A stretch of DNA of 64,000 nucleotides, taken from the NCBI RefSeq assembly GCF_963259705.1, contig NC_081841.1, positions 120,661,033 through 120,725,032 of the forward strand, given 5' to 3'. The notes beneath the pieces were generated by a model, which was given only the letters and a program-made list of their open reading frames with translations, was not told the DNA's origin and searched no databases. Positions 10,405-22,740 of this stretch are shown here, piece after piece (the first letter of the stretch is position 1; each line of letters opens with the position of its first letter). The stretch comes from Myotis daubentonii. Taxonomy: Eukaryota > Chordata > Mammalia > Chiroptera > Vespertilionidae. The position numbers were made by a program, and so were the translations under genes.

Positions 10405-13400
10405 CCATAAATGAGTGAGATCATGTGATATTTTATCTTTCTCTGACTGGCTTATTTCACTTAGCATGATGCTTTCCAGTTCCACCCATACTGTTGCAAA
10501 TGGTTAGAATTCCTTCTTTTTTACTGCAGCATAGTGTTCCATTGTGTAGATGTACCACAGTTTTTTAATCCAGTTATCTACTGATGGGCACTTAGGCTGT
10601 TTCCAAATCTTAGCTATGGTGAATTATGCTGCTATGATCATAGGGGTGCATATATCCTTTCTAATTGGTGTTTCCAGTTTCTTGGGATATATACCTAGAA
10701 GTGGGATCACTGGGTCAAATGGGAGTCCCAATTTTAGTTTTTAGAGGAAACTCCATACTGTTCTCCACAGTGGCTGCACCAGTCTGCACTCCCACCAGCA
10801 GTGCACAAGGGTTCCTTTTTCTCTACGTCCTCACCAGCACTTGTCCTTTGTTGATTTGCTGATGATAGCCATTCTGACAGGTGTGAGATGGTACCGCATT
10901 GTCGTTTTGATTTGCATCTCTCCGATGATTAGTGACTTTGAACATGTTTTCTATGTCTTTTTGCCTTTCTTCTGTCCTCTTTCGAAAAGTATCTATTTAG
11001 GTCTGTTGCCCATTTTTTTTTTTGATTGGGTTGTTTATCTTCCTTTTGTTAAGTTGTATGAGTTCCCTGTAAATGTTGGAGATTAAACCCTTATCGGTGA
11101 TAACATTGGCAAATATGTTCTCCCATGCATTGGGCTTTCTTGTTGTTTTGCTGAAGGTTTCCTTTGCTGTGCAAAAGCTTTTTATTTTGATGTAGTCCCA
11201 TTTGTTTATTTTCTCTTTAGTTTCCAATGCTCTAGGAGCTGTATTGGTGAAGAAATTGCTTCGGCATATGTCTGAGATTTTGTTGCCTTTGGATTCTTCT
11301 AGAATTTTTATGGTTTCTCGTCGTAAATTTAAGTCCTTTATCCATTTTGAGTTTATTTTTGTGTATGGTGTAAGTTGGCGGACTAGTTTAATTTTTTTGC
11401 ATGTATCTGTCCAATTTTCCCAACACCGTTTATTGAAGAGACTATCTTGACTCCATTGTATGTTCATGCCTCGGTTGTCAAATATTATTTGAGCATATTG
11501 GTTGCGGTCGATTTCTGGGCTCTCTGTTATATTCCATTGATCTATATGTCTGTTCCTGTGCCAGTACCAGGCAGTTTGAGAACAGTGGCTTTGTAATACA
11601 GCTTGATATCTGGTATTGAGATCCCACCTACTTTGTTCTTTCTCAGGATCGCTGCAGCTATTTGGGGTCCTTTTTTAATCCAGATGAATTTTTGGAGAGT
11701 TCGTTCTAGACCTGGGGATTGCATTGAATCTATAGATTGCTTTGGGTAGTATGGACATTTTAATGATGTTGATTCTACCAATCCAAGAACATCGAATGTT
11801 CTTCCATCGGTTACTGTCTTCCTCTATCTCTTTTTTCAATGTCATGTAGTTTTCTGAGTAGAAGTCTCTTACCTCCTTAGTTAAGTTTATTCCTAGGTAT
11901 CTTAATCTTATTGGTGCGATGGTAAATGGGATTATTTTTTTAGTCTCTCTTTCTGTAAGTTCACTATTGGTGTATAGAAATGCCATAGATTTTTTGGCGT
12001 AAATTATGTATCCTGCTACATTGCGAAATTCATTTCTTAAGTCTAATAGTTTTTTGATAGAGTCTTTAGGGTTTTTTATTTATAATAGCATGTCATCTGC
12101 AAATAAGGACAGTTTTACTTCTTCTTTTCCAATTTGGATGCCTTTTATTTCTTCTTCTTGTCTACTTGCAATGGCTAATACTTCCAGTACTATGTCAAAC
12201 AGGAGTGGTGAGAGTGGACATCACTGTCTTGTTCCTGTTCTTAGGAGAAATGGTGTTAGTTTTTGTTCATTGAGTATGTTGTTGGCTGTTGGCTTGTCAT
12301 ATATGGCTTTTATTATGTTGAGGTATGGTCCTTCTAGTCCCACCTTGCTGAGAGTTTTTATCAGAAATGGGTGTTGGATTTTGTCAAATACTTTTTCTGC
12401 ATCAATTGATATGATTATGTGGTTTTTTTCTTTCAATTTGTGTAAGTGATGTATCACGTTTATTGATTTGCGGATATTGTACCATCCTTGCATCCCTGGG
12501 ATAAATCATACTTGGTCATGGTGTATGATCTTTCTGATGAACTGCTGGATCCGACTTGCTAAGATTTTGTTGAGGATTTTGGGATCTATGTTCATGAGGG
12601 ATATTGGCCTGTAATTCTCTTTCATTGTGTTGTCTTTACCTGGTTTTGGTATTAGGGTGATGCTGGCTTCATAGAATGAGCTTGGAAGTGTTCCTACCTC
12701 TTGAATATTTTGTAGTAATCTGAGGAGGATAGGTTTTAGTTCTTTCTTGAATGTTTGGTAAAACTCCCCTGTGAAGCCATCTGGTCCTGGGCTTTTGTTT
12801 GCTGGAAGATTTTTGATGACTGCTTCAATTTCTTCAATAGTTATTGACCTATTGAGATTTTTAGATTCTTCCTGATTGAGTTTTGGAACGTTGTATTTTT
12901 CTAGCAATATGTCCATTTCCTCCAGGTTGTCTAGTTTTTTGGATTGGAGTTGTCCATAGTATTGCCTAACAATCATTTGTATTTCTGTGGGGTCTGTTGT
13001 TACTTCACTTTTTTCATTTCTGATTTTGTTTATTTGGGTCCTCTCTCTTTGCTTCTTGGTGAGCCTGCTAGAGGTTCATCAATCTTGTTTATCCTTTCAA
13101 AGAACCAGCTCTTGGTTTCATTGATCTTATTTATTTATTTATTTTTTGGTCTCTATGTCATTTATTTCTGCTCTAATCTTTATTATCTCCTTCCTTCTGC
13201 TCACTCTGGGCTTTTCTTATTGCTCTCTTTCTAGTTCTTTGAGATGTAGAGTTAGATGATTTACTACCATTTTTTATTTTTTTTGAGATAGGCCTGTAGA
13301 GCTATAAACTTCCCTCTCAGGACTGCTTTCATTGGTCCCATAGGTTTTGGATTGTTGTGTTTTCATTGTCATTAGTTTCCAGGATGTTTTTAATTTCTTC

Positions 13401-14200
13401 TTTCATCTCATTGGTAACCCAGTCAATATTTAATAACATGCTATTCAGCTTCCAAGTGTTTGAGTATTTTGGGTTGTTTTTATTGTAGTTTATTTCTAAT
13501 ATAATACCTTCATGGCCTGAGAAGATGCTTGGTATGATATCTTCTTGAATTTGGGGAGACTTTGCTTATGACCTAATATGTGGTCTATTTTTGAAAATGT
13601 CCCAGGAGCACTTGAGAAGGACCTATATTCTGTGGCTTTGGGGTGAAATGTTTTGAAGATGTCAATTAAGTCCATCTGATCTAGTGAGTCAATTAGGATT
13701 GCTGTTTCTTTACCAATTATTTGTCTAGAGGATTTACCAGTGATGTCAGTGGTGTATTAAAGTCCCCTAATATGACTGTATTGTTGTCAATCTCTCCCTT
13801 GATATCTTCCAGGAGTTTTTTTCTTTTTATGTATTTTGGTGCTCCTGCATTGGGTGCATATATGTTTATTAGGGTTATGTACTCTTGTTGTATTGATCCC
13901 TTTACTATTATGTATTGGCCTTCCTTTTCTCTTGTTATGGCCTTCAATTTGAGGTCTATTTTGTCGGATATAAGTATTGCTACCCCAGCTTTCTTTTCCT
14001 TCCCATTTGCCTGAAAGATATTTTTCAATCCCTTCACTTTCAGTCTGTGTGAGTCCCTTCTAATGAGGTGGGTCTCTTGTAGACAGCAAATATATGGGTC
14101 ATGTTTTTTTTATCCATTCAGCCACTCGATGTCTTTTGGTTGGATCATTTAGTCCATTTACGTTTAAGGTTATTATTGAAAGGTACTTGTTTGTAGCCAT
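10405..14200 (-). pseudogene. L1 ORF2 (endonuclease-reverse transcriptase), broken
   Basis: The start is ATGGCTACAAACAAGTACC on the minus strand at 14200. The endonuclease segment (14037-13717) has the motif NIYAPNAG. The reverse transcriptase segment (12976-12506) has [13 protein letters not shown] and LIPKPGKD. The catalytic FADD lies at 12103-12092. ORF2p nicks target DNA and copies L1 RNA by target-primed reverse transcription. Here the reading frame is cut into at least eight pieces by stops and frameshifts between 14200 and 10997, so the element cannot move by itself. The C-terminal part has the usual order of L1 segments. The length of about 3.8 kb is normal for ORF2. Confidence 0.9.
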
Positions 14201-14247
14201 TTCTATTTTTTGTGCCTGTTTTCTTAGCTTTTTATTTCTTCTTTTTA

Positions 14248-15239
14248 CACCAGTCCCTTTAGCATTTCTTGCATTGCTGCCTTGGTGGTGATAAACTCCC
14301 TTAGCCTTTTTTTTTTGTCTGTGAAGCTTCTTATTTCCCCTTCAATTTTGAATGACAGCCTTGCTGGATAGAGTATTCTTGGAATCAGTCCTTTGCTTTC
14401 CATCACTTTGTAAATTCCCTTCCATGCTTTTCTGGCCTGATGTGTTTCTGTTGAGAAATCATTTGATAATCTAATGGGAGATCCCTTGTATGTAACTTTC
14501 TGTCTCTCTCTTGCAGCCTTTAAGATTCTCTCTTTGTCCTGAACATTTGCCATGGTAATTATGATGTGTCTTGGTGTGGGTCTTTTCGGGTTCACCTTAT
14601 TTGGGACTCTCTGTGCTTGTGTGACTTTTTTTCTTCCCCACCTCAGGGAATTTTTCTGACATTATTTCTTTAAATAGGTTTTCTAACCCTTGTTCCTCTT
14701 CCTATTATTCTGGCACCCCTATTATAAGTATGTTGCTTCATATCATGCTGTCCCATAGGTCCCTTAGGCTCTCCTCCTGTCTCTTTTATTTTTTCTTCAA
14801 TTTCAGTTCAGTTTGTGTGTGTTTTGCTTCCCTGTTTTCTAATTCGGTAATTCGGTCCTCCGCTTCTCCTAGTCTACTATTGAAACTTGCCATGGTGTTT
14901 TTTATTGCAGCTATATCACTCTTCATTTCTTCCTGATTCTTACCTAAGCTATTGATTTTTTCACCCATTTCTTCTTGATTCTTACATAGGTTGTTGATTT
15001 TTTTCATCCATTTCTTCTTGATTCTTACATAAGTTGTTGATTTTTTTCTCCATCAGGTTTATGAAGTATATAACCCTTATTCTGAATTCTTTTTCTGATA
15101 TATTGCATGCCTCTGTTTCACTTAGCTGCTTTTCTGGCGATTTTTCCTTTTCGTTCCTTTGGGGATTTGTGTACCCATTTTGGGTCTCACCAACTGATCT
15201 AGATGTAGAGTCATGCAGGGGCTGCTCCTCAGTTGGCAC
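14248..15239 (-). pseudogene. L1 ORF1, frameshifted
   Basis: The ATG at 15239 (MPTEEQPLHDSTSRS) opens an N-terminal region followed by a coiled coil with repeated INNLCKNQEEM units, then an acidic heptad region (near 14880), a break in the RRM part (about 14600-14780) and the C-terminal domain (TPRHIIITMANVQDKER, about 14560) ending MLKGLV-stop. The RNA-binding chaperone role is known for the family. Frames change near 15000 and between 14780 and 14595. A 41-42 bp duplication in the coiled coil coincides with the first frame change. Confidence 0.88.
14927..15050 (-). repeat. Triplicated 41-42 bp coiled-coil unit in L1 ORF1
   Basis: On + the unit reads TTTCTTCTTGATTCTTACAT then AGGTTGTTGATTTTTT. 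Three copies lie side by side with small length differences (41, 41, 42). 42 bp corresponds to two heptads; the 41-bp copies shift the frame. Confidence 0.8.
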
Positions 15240-15249
15240 TAGATCCTCT

Positions 15250-16030
15250 GGTGGATGCTGTTCGCAGCAGTGGTGTCATCACTGGCCGGTTGGGGAGGCT
15301 GCTCTCACAGCTGCTGTTCCTTGGACAGAGGTGGGCTGATCATGAGGTTGCTGCTCCTCAGATGCGGGAAGGCTGAGCACAGCTGCTGCTCCTTGGATCG
15401 AGGCTCGCTGCACGCTGTTGCTGTTCCTCATGGAGCGGGCTGCTCGTGAGGCTGCCGCTTCTTGGACAGGGGCAGGTTGCTTATAGGGCTACTGCTCCTC
15501 GTACGGGTGCAGGCTACTCGAACAGCTGCTGCTCCTCGGATGGGCGACAGGCTGCTTGTGTGGCTGCTGCTTCTCGGGCAGCACGTGAGGCTACAGCTCC
15601 TTGGACGGGCGTGGGCTGCTCACCCAGCTGCTGCTCGTAAGACAGGTGCAGGCTGCGTGTGGCTGCTGCTCCTTGGACCAGAGCGGGCTGCGCAGGGCTG
15701 CTGCTCCTCAGATGTGGTTGGTCTGCTCATGCAGCTGCTGCTCCTCGGACAGGGGCAAGCTGCTTGAGCGGCTGCTGCTCCTTGGGTGGGTGTGAACTGC
15801 ACGTGTGGCTGCTGCTCCTCATACGGGGGCAGTCTGCTTGCATGGCTGCTGGTCCTTGGATGGGGGATGGGCTACTTGCACGGCTGCTGCTCCTTGGGCA
15901 GGAGCGAGCTTCACGTGCGGCTTCTGCTCCTCGAATGGGGGCAGACCGCTCACCCAGCTACTGCTTGTCGGACAGGTGCAGGCTGCATGTGGCTGCTGCT
16001 CCTCGGACCAGTGCGGACTGTGCAGGGCTG
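15250..16030 (-). promoter_or_regulatory. L1 5'UTR: about 20 tandem 37-bp monomers
   Basis: On + each unit starts GCTGCTGCTCCTYGGA and is mostly 37 bp (regular from 15740 to 16020, less so before). Tandem 5'UTR monomers are known as promoter units in rodent L1s; promoter function here is inference. Because three units are 111 bp, reading frames stay open for up to 135 codons, but these are not genes. Confidence 0.8.
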
Positions 16031-16055
16031 CCAAATTTAGTACACCGGGCCTCTA
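16031..16055 (+). mobile_element. Isolated Helitron 3' terminus
   Basis: CAAATTTAGTACACCGGGCC then TCTA matches the Helitron 3' hairpin/terminus with decay, directly after the L1 monomers and directly before the next Helitron. No interior of its own is visible. Confidence 0.6.
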
Positions 16056-16056
16056 T

Positions 16057-16558
16057 TCCTATGTAATAAAAGCCTAATATGCTAAGTGTCCAGTCGTCCA
16101 CTGAAGCAATGTGTAATATGCTAATGATATGTTAAGGCCATTCAAACACTCACTATGACATGTACTGACCACCAATAGGCAGACAGTCGACTGGTCGACC
16201 AGTCGCTATGACATGCACTGACCACCAGGGGGCAGATAGTCGACCAGTTGACCAGTTGCTATGACATGCACTGACCACCAGGAGGCAGATGCTCTGACCA
16301 GTAGGTTAGCTTGCTGATGGGGTCTGGCCAATCGGGACTGAGCAAGATGGGCTGGACATTCCCTGGAGCCCTCCCCTGATCCCTTGCTGTCTAGCCAACC
16401 TCCTGTGTCCCTACCAAGCCCTGATTGTACACCAGTGGGGTCCCTTCGCCGAGCCCTCTCGCAATTCGGGACCCCTCGGGGGATGTCGGAGAGCTGGTTT
16501 TGGCCTGATCCTGCAGGCCAGGCCCACTGGTGCATGAATTCATGCACCGGGCCTGTAG
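16057..16558 (+). mobile_element. Helitron, 502 bp
   Basis: Starts TCCTATGTAATAAAAGCC and ends with the perfect palindrome GGTGCATGAATTCATGCACC (16529-16548) followed by GGGCCTGTAG (CTAG changed to GTAG). The interior repeats 'ATGACATGCACTGACCACCA' with GTCGACCAG blocks. The same family lies inverted at 40983 and 44240. Confidence 0.9.
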
Positions 16559-18053
16559 TTAATAAATAATAACACAAGAATATACTCTGTTTTATGCACT
16601 CACAACTGTAAATCTACTTTTGCCCCTACCCTGTACCAGTATAAGTGAGTCAAAACTGATCCTGCATGGAATTCAGTTAATATTCTAAATCTTATTTACT
16701 AACAGAAGTCAAAAATTAATTCAATATTCTTCTTTTGTTTAGAGTTCTGACATATTTTATACCTAAAGATATTCTTCAATAATAGAATATAACTATACTG
16801 TTACCCAGAATTACAGCATGATATTCTGGTGAATAATACCCAAATGTTAGTTATTGTTCAGGTAATACAAACCTTCACTTTGACAAGCAATTGTTAATGT
16901 ACTTTAATCAAAGTTTAAAATATTTGGTATTTTTTTTGAAATAAGTTTTATGCAACCGCATATGACAAGTGTATGCTTTTTCATCTGACAAATGACACAT
17001 AGGTTATTGGTATTACCAGTAAAGTGCCAACAACTATTTCTCTGTCTCATGGTTTTCAGCTGGCCAGGTCAGAGATCACCAGACCTAGTATATCAATTTG
17101 CATGACTGAGAGAGCTGGTTTACTGAGATAAAAACCTCATCAAAACTGAAATGTTGGGCTACAACTTCAAGCCATACAGCAATTGTTCACATATGGCATC
17201 AGAGGAATACATTGGTGAAGTTATGTATCATTTTCAAGGCCACTGATAGTCCAACGTAAGGCAAACACCAGGTCCCCTAAATATTTCTGAAGTCATTTTT
17301 GTTCCGTTAATTGCATTAACGGAAGTAAATGTTATATTTAAAACACTAAAATAAAAATACTTGTTGAATTGAGGCAATATAAATATTGGTGAATAATTAT
17401 TGACATGTTATAGAAATAATATTTTAAATTAAAAATTATTTCTATGGAATATATATTACTTCAACATCCTTTAGCGTTTACATAACAAATAGCAATGATA
17501 GTTAATTTATCTTTACTCAAAGTACTTATGAGGATTTTTAAACTATTATATTTCCATACATACATATAGATCTACATATATATCACACAACAGCAATGCT
17601 TCAATTGTCAATAAAATATCAATTATAAAAATAAAATATGAACTAAAATGCTCTGTGAACACTCTAAAGATGGACACATAATAATAAATTATTGAATGTT
17701 TGGTAAAACTCAGTTTCTTTATATAACCTCTTATTACACTTGTATCTAATGGTAAGTAAACTTTGCTAGCTTAAAAACTATGAAAGCAATTGCATTAAAA
17801 ATTTTTATTTACCTTTAAAGATAAGTTAGAATAACTTCAGTCAACTGAGTGGTTAGTAACAGGGCTGGAGGGATCTCTTCATGTTGTAAATGAGGTGAAA
17901 TAAACTAGTGTTCTGAGTTTGACATTTACTAAAGAACTCAAAAGCCTTCAGTGAAATTTTCTCTTCAAAACACACTTCTTAATGTAAGGTTACCATTGGC
18001 AATCGCTAACTGATAATAGAAAAGCAGAATTTAGTCTGCTCCAAAAACCTTAC
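16559..18053. other. Unique NBEA intron sequence
   Basis: AT-rich intron downstream of the 109-bp exon. No named repeat or further exon recognised. Confidence 0.6.
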
Positions 18054-18162
18054 CTCAAACTCAGCATGTTTATGTACATCCTCAGCTCTCTGTCTGTTCA
18101 AAATAAACTCAGCTTCATTTGCAACACGAACTATGTGGTCCTTCATAGCATGGCATAGTAAT
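18054..18162 (-). CDS. NBEA: NBEA coding exon (109 bp), second of three
   Basis: Minus-strand acceptor CTTTTTAG precedes ATTACTATGCC, and the exon ends at GAG before the consensus donor GTAAGG. With the AG carried over from the previous exon it reads [20 protein letters not shown] and continues to HKHAEFE: 36 full codons plus the completed Arg, in phase 2, out phase 0. There are no stops or frameshifts, and splice sites are strong, so it looks functional. The helical, charged sequence fits the conserved block before the PH-BEACH domains of neurobeachin. As I recall them, LRBA differs at several of these positions (for example LLSHTMKDH), which favours NBEA. It is separated from its neighbours by introns of about 19.7 kb upstream and 10.1 kb downstream, both packed with transposons. 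Confidence 0.93.
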
Positions 18163-18469
18163 CTAAAAAGAAAAGTACCTTTGAAGTTATTATTCTTAAT
18201 AGTTTTGGTTAATCCAACTTTTTCAATAATCAATCTTCAGTATTATAAGCATTAATTATGCATACATTTCAGATAAAGCTACATTATAAAATTAATATAG
18301 TTGAAATTATAATTCAATGACATTTGAAATATAAAAATATGCCATAAAACTGTTATAGCAATGCTTCTGTTAAATAGTGTGTCTGTGAACAAATTATCTG
18401 GTGAATTTAATAAAGTTACTTTATGCAATAAAATAAAGAGTACAAGACATCCAAATATGAAAGGAAGAA

Positions 18470-18795
18470 GTAAAACTGTCATTATTCGCCAATGACATGA
18501 TATTGTACATAGAAAACCCTAAAGACTCCATCAAAAAACTAATACTAGATTTAATAAATAAATTTGGCAATGTAGCAGGATAAAAAATTAACACTCAGAA
18601 ATCAATGGCATTTTTAAAAACCAATAATAAACCCTCAGAAAGAGAAACAACAACAAACCAAAACAGTCCCATTGCAACAATAAAAATTTAAGATACTTAG
18701 GAATAAACTTAACCTAGGAGGCAAAACACCTGCACTCAGAAAACTACAGGACATTGAAAAAGAGAGAAAGATATAAATAAGTGGAAGAATATATT
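18470..18795 (+). repeat. L1 ORF2 fragment
   Basis: Translates in pieces to a piece of L1 ORF2 just after the catalytic motif ([19 protein letters not shown]) and the following 'LGINLT'-like region; the corresponding part of the L1 at 10131 is around 12090-11850. Short, diverged and truncated on both sides. Confidence 0.75.
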
Positions 18796-19247
18796 GTGTT
18801 CTTGTTTTTTGATATTTTTTTGTTTGTTTCTTTGAGAGGGCAAACTTATATAAAGTAATTTCATTTTCTTTAACTACATTTTTAAAAAATTAGTTCTCAT
18901 ACTCATATCCATTATCTAGTTTTGCTCCACATAAACTTTAAACAAGAATGCTATTTTCAAAATCACCATTCATTATTTTCACTGCTCATTATTGAAATGA
19001 ATCATTCCTTTTTTTTCTTGCCCAAGTTGTCATAAATTTCAATCAGAATAGGATAGCTTTAAGTTTGTCTTAACTTTTGTATTTACCAAATACCAACTCA
19101 TATAATTCTGCATTTATTACTCACTACATTCTGTCTATCCATGGCAAAGTTGTCTTCACTGATAAATATGTACAAGCAAAATATAATACTTATGTATCCT
19201 GATATTCCTAAACTATGACTTAAATATAATTTTTAATCCTCACTAAG

Positions 19248-19319
19248 GATATTTTTAAATTTATTTTTAGAGAGAAGAAGAGGGAGAGGGAGCAGGAAAG
19301 GGAGAGAGAGAGAGAGAGA

Positions 19320-19375
<56 letters not shown>

Positions 19376-19491
19376 GGTTGTGGGGATCCAACCTGAAACC
19401 ATAGGTATGTTCCCTGACTGGGAATTGAACTTGCAACCTTCTTTTTGGTGCACAGCAAGATGCTCCAACCAACTGAGCCACCTGGCTGGGG
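19248..19491 (-). mobile_element. Ves-type SINE, minus strand, with (GA)n tract
   Basis: The minus-strand head reads AGCCCCAGCCAGGTGGCTCA and the internal box GGGAACATACC follows. A long GA/TC microsatellite (19300-19372) occupies the pyrimidine-rich tail common to this SINE. Confidence 0.85.
19300..19372. repeat. (GA)n microsatellite
   Basis: Almost pure GA repeats with one GGAA interruption, inside the SINE tail. Apparent Ser-Leu-rich reading frames on the opposite strand are artefacts. Confidence 0.95.
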
Positions 19492-20540
19492 CTAATTTTT
19501 CAAAGCTATGTATGTCTTTGAAGTGAGTCTGACTCTACTGAATTTATTTCTGCTTTTTCAGGTAGTAAGGTTGAATAACATAGTATTAAATTTTATTATC
19601 TTTTCACAAATTTAGTATCTATGTGACATCTTCTAATTTAAATTCTGAGCAGCACTAAACTGAAGATAATTCTCATTAGAAATCTTCCCAAAACCCATGT
19701 CTGATCTGATATAGAGTTCATTACTCCATGATGAGATTTGGGTGACTCTGTCACTCTGGACTAGCAGAACTTCCTGGCAGTATGACAGAGGCACCACTAA
19801 AATCTTGCATAGCAGCAGGATCATGGAGATAGCACTTAGAAACATGTAAAGGTAATCTCTCATATCACTTGAAAGGGACAGAGGCACATTCTAATAGAAA
19901 TATTGTCTAGTTTACAGTAAAGTTAACAAAAACATAAGTTATTCAAAGAACCCAAGGCTAGGGCAAGCTGTTCAAAACAACAATACTTGCTGGGGGGGGG
20001 GGGGGAACGCCCACTCCTCTACAAATAATGTTCCAGGCAAACAATCACATTGATAGTCTTGATCTTAATCACTGAGGGAGCTGGAAAAATAAGAAGTTAA
20101 ACAAAGACTGTAAGAAACTCTAAAAATTAATTTTGATGAAATCATCGGCCTATATTTTATATAACTAAGGTTTCAAAAGAGAAAGATGTGAGATGTTGGT
20201 ATTCAGTTCAAAGTCTTTGCTTAGTGTCTGAAGGCTGAAGAAAGCCAGGGAAAAAAATCAAATATATGCAAATTAGTGAAAATTACAAAAATTAAATAGA
20301 TTAACAGAAGAAAGCAGGAAGTTAGAGAGGCTCAGGATTTGGCTGGTTAGTAGTATTATACCCAGGAGCAAAACAGTGGATTGACAAAGCAAACAGGCAT
20401 GGGTAGCAGAGAAGGGGATGGGGAAGGGAAGAGTCTTTCCTCAGAAACACCAGAGAAATTGCTAAAATTACTTGAAAGTCTGTTTTCCTATCTGTGACAC
20501 TTATGCATTATATATCAACTAATGTATGTTATTTTATTTT
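19492..20540. other. Unique intron, G-run at 19992
   Basis: No exon or nameable repeat seen apart from a 13-base G run at about 19992-20004. Confidence 0.6.
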
Positions 20541-20760
20541 CATGCAAAGACAGCACCTTTTAACTGATTCACAGTCATTCTGGGAAACTTCAATATCCAT
20601 GTGGAAAACCATTCACCAATACAAAAATATCTTCCAGACTTTCCTACGGGGCTTTGTGTTTGTATTTGGACAGCTCTTTAACACTCAGCGAGGCAGGTTT
20701 CCACTCTACCTTAGCACTCACTCTGCTTACATCGTCTCCGTGTCAGCAGAAGGTAAGGGT
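20541..20760 (+). repeat. Possible L2/CR1-type LINE fragment
   Basis: 'ACTTCAATATCCATGTGGAA' resembles the endonuclease motif region (NFNIHVD-like) of L2/CR1 LINEs. It is short and diverged; a weak call. Confidence 0.4.
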
Positions 20761-22140
20761 TTTAGATCCTTCTTTAGGTGCTTCCTTCCAGAGCATGCAT
20801 ACAGTCCTAAGTGTGAGTGTGGCCTTTAGATTTCCAAAATATGCCGTAAGTTTTTAAAACCCTCATGTACATCTCATTCCCAGCTGTTCCTCCTAAGCTT
20901 TTTGGTTTGTCTATTATTTGCCCCAACTGTTATGTATCACCTCAGGCAGTGGCGATCTAAGACATTAGTCTATAAATGTTTTCCACAAATGCCCTCAAGG
21001 AACTAGCTTTATTCATATTAGACAGGCCAGAACAAATAACTGAGTAAAATTATTTGCTAGTAAGATCCATTTTGCTCCCTCTGGTACAGTACTTGCAATG
21101 TGAATTTGAAAAAAAAAAAAAAAGCCCACATTGAACTGGGGAGCAAAGAATAAATGGGACTGGGATAAGTTAAAATCTCAGAATTACTCCATCACCCTCA
21201 TACTTTTTAAAAATATTTTTGTTGCATATACAATTACCAAGTATTATTATTTTTCTCAACTCTTTAAAAGTAGGTCACATTCTTCTAACTTTCTTTATTG
21301 TTTTGCTAATTTTTCTCTTTTTGTTCATATCTGTTATTTTGTGTGGGTGCTTTTATCTCTTTACCTTTGGTGTTTTACAATGTTAGTACCATGACTCTAG
21401 GATGGGTTTCTTTGATTTATCCTACTTTACATGTGATACCTACACCTTTATAGTCATAGATTTTTTAAATTCTACTAGTTTCAATTTTTAAAATCTTCCT
21501 GTTCATTTTATTTCCTTTATTTCACAATTCTAATCTTGACAGTCCTTGAAGATACAAATTTTTGTGTTTTTCCTTATTGATGTTCATACAAAGTATCTTT
21601 CGATTTCATGTACTTAGTCATCTTTGATTGTTACACATTTGTGGTTTTAATCTGTGTGAGTGCAACAGAACTGTGGGTATGTGTTTGCTTTTATCTCTGC
21701 TGATATAAAGGAGAGCCCACTAGAACCATATCAGCCTCTCGTAAGGATGTTGGCTTAACCTGAAATTTCCAGGCTAGATTTTTTACTTAATTTCTGGCTA
21801 AAAGCTTAAAATCCCCAAAGCACTGTTCTTTTAGGCATATGACCCAGGGCATACCTATTCTTTGAGGCACTAGTTTATTAGGTGGAGAAGTGGTCCTAGA
21901 GAACTCCTCAGACCCATACTGCCCTATCTAAAATTGTAAGATTATATTTTAAGATCCCTATGTAGAATCTGAATGTTCTACAGCAGGAGGAATCTTAGAT
22001 CCCTAAGTAACCCATACAGCCTTAATGGAAGTCCCTATTCATTTTTAACCCATTGAAATGGGACTTTAAAAACATTCTATACTAAATCATCAAGATTTGC
22101 CAATTTTTACTTCCTTAATATATTTTAATCTATTTATTCA
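20761..22140. other. Unique intron
   Basis: AT-rich; includes an A-run at 21110-21123 and the first copy of a 28-bp exact direct repeat (21931-21958). Nothing else nameable. Confidence 0.6.
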
Positions 22141-22740
22141 CTGCATTAATATTGCTTTCACTTAAGCCTTATTTATCTCTTATTTGGATTACAATAGCTT
22201 CCTAATTTTTCTGTCTCTTCCAAATCTGCTATCTTCTAATACATTTCCACTTTGCCATTAGTGTTATTTACAATTAAATTTCTTCAGTGACTACATATAG
22301 CAGACAAGATAATAGTCAAACTTATATATAGATGCCTGTCTACTCTCCAAACTTGTCCTTGGCCACTCTGTCATACTTATTCTATGTTCTAGAAAGCCTT
22401 TGTAGTTCCTTTAATGAGTCATACTATTTCAGGGCACTTTTGTATGCCATTTCTTCTTCCCATAACTCCTGTCATCCACTTCTCCCAATAGAACTAAGAG
22501 AATGTCTTATAATTTCTCAAACCTTCTGGGAATTATAATATTAAACATTGTCTTAGGTTTATTTTTCTTTCTTTCTTTTTAACAAGTCTCTCTCAGACTA
22601 TAAGGTTTGTTAAATAAGTTATAATGCTGATTCATCTCTATATCTAATATGATTTGTATGGTACCTGTCATAAAGTATGGACTCATTGATATTATATAAC
22701 TAATTGGATAAATGACTGAATAAATTTAGGAAGGAGGGCA
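22141..22740 (+). repeat. L2 LINE 3' region remnant
   Basis: The order of 'GGATTACAATAGCTTCCTAA', 'CATACTTATTCTATGTTC', a run like CACTTTTGTATGCCATTTC, and a tail resembling 'TGACTGAATAAA' fits a diverged L2 3' end. Confidence 0.5.

Larger units (their letters stand above)
10131..16030 (-). mobile_element. Near full-length L1 retrotransposon, minus strand, decayed
   Basis: In minus-strand order it has a 5'UTR of 37-bp monomers (16030-15250), ORF1 (15239-14248), ORF2 (14200 to about 10405), a G-rich 3'UTR and an A-tail seen as T-run at 10131-10160. It lies in the same orientation as NBEA. No clear target-site duplication was found; the 5' side abuts a Helitron terminus. Confidence 0.9.

Noticed and set aside
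15250..16077. Several overlapping frames of 60-135 codons, both strands
   Set aside because: Produced by the 37-bp monomer array of the L1 5'UTR (three units = 111 bp).
19233..19481. Leu-Ser repeat proteins, minus strand
   Set aside because: (GA)n microsatellite translation artefact; the same applies at 45902 and 52774-53062.
20494..20829. 111-codon + strand frame in unique intron
   Set aside because: No splice sites or family match; wrong strand for NBEA; part resembles an old LINE.
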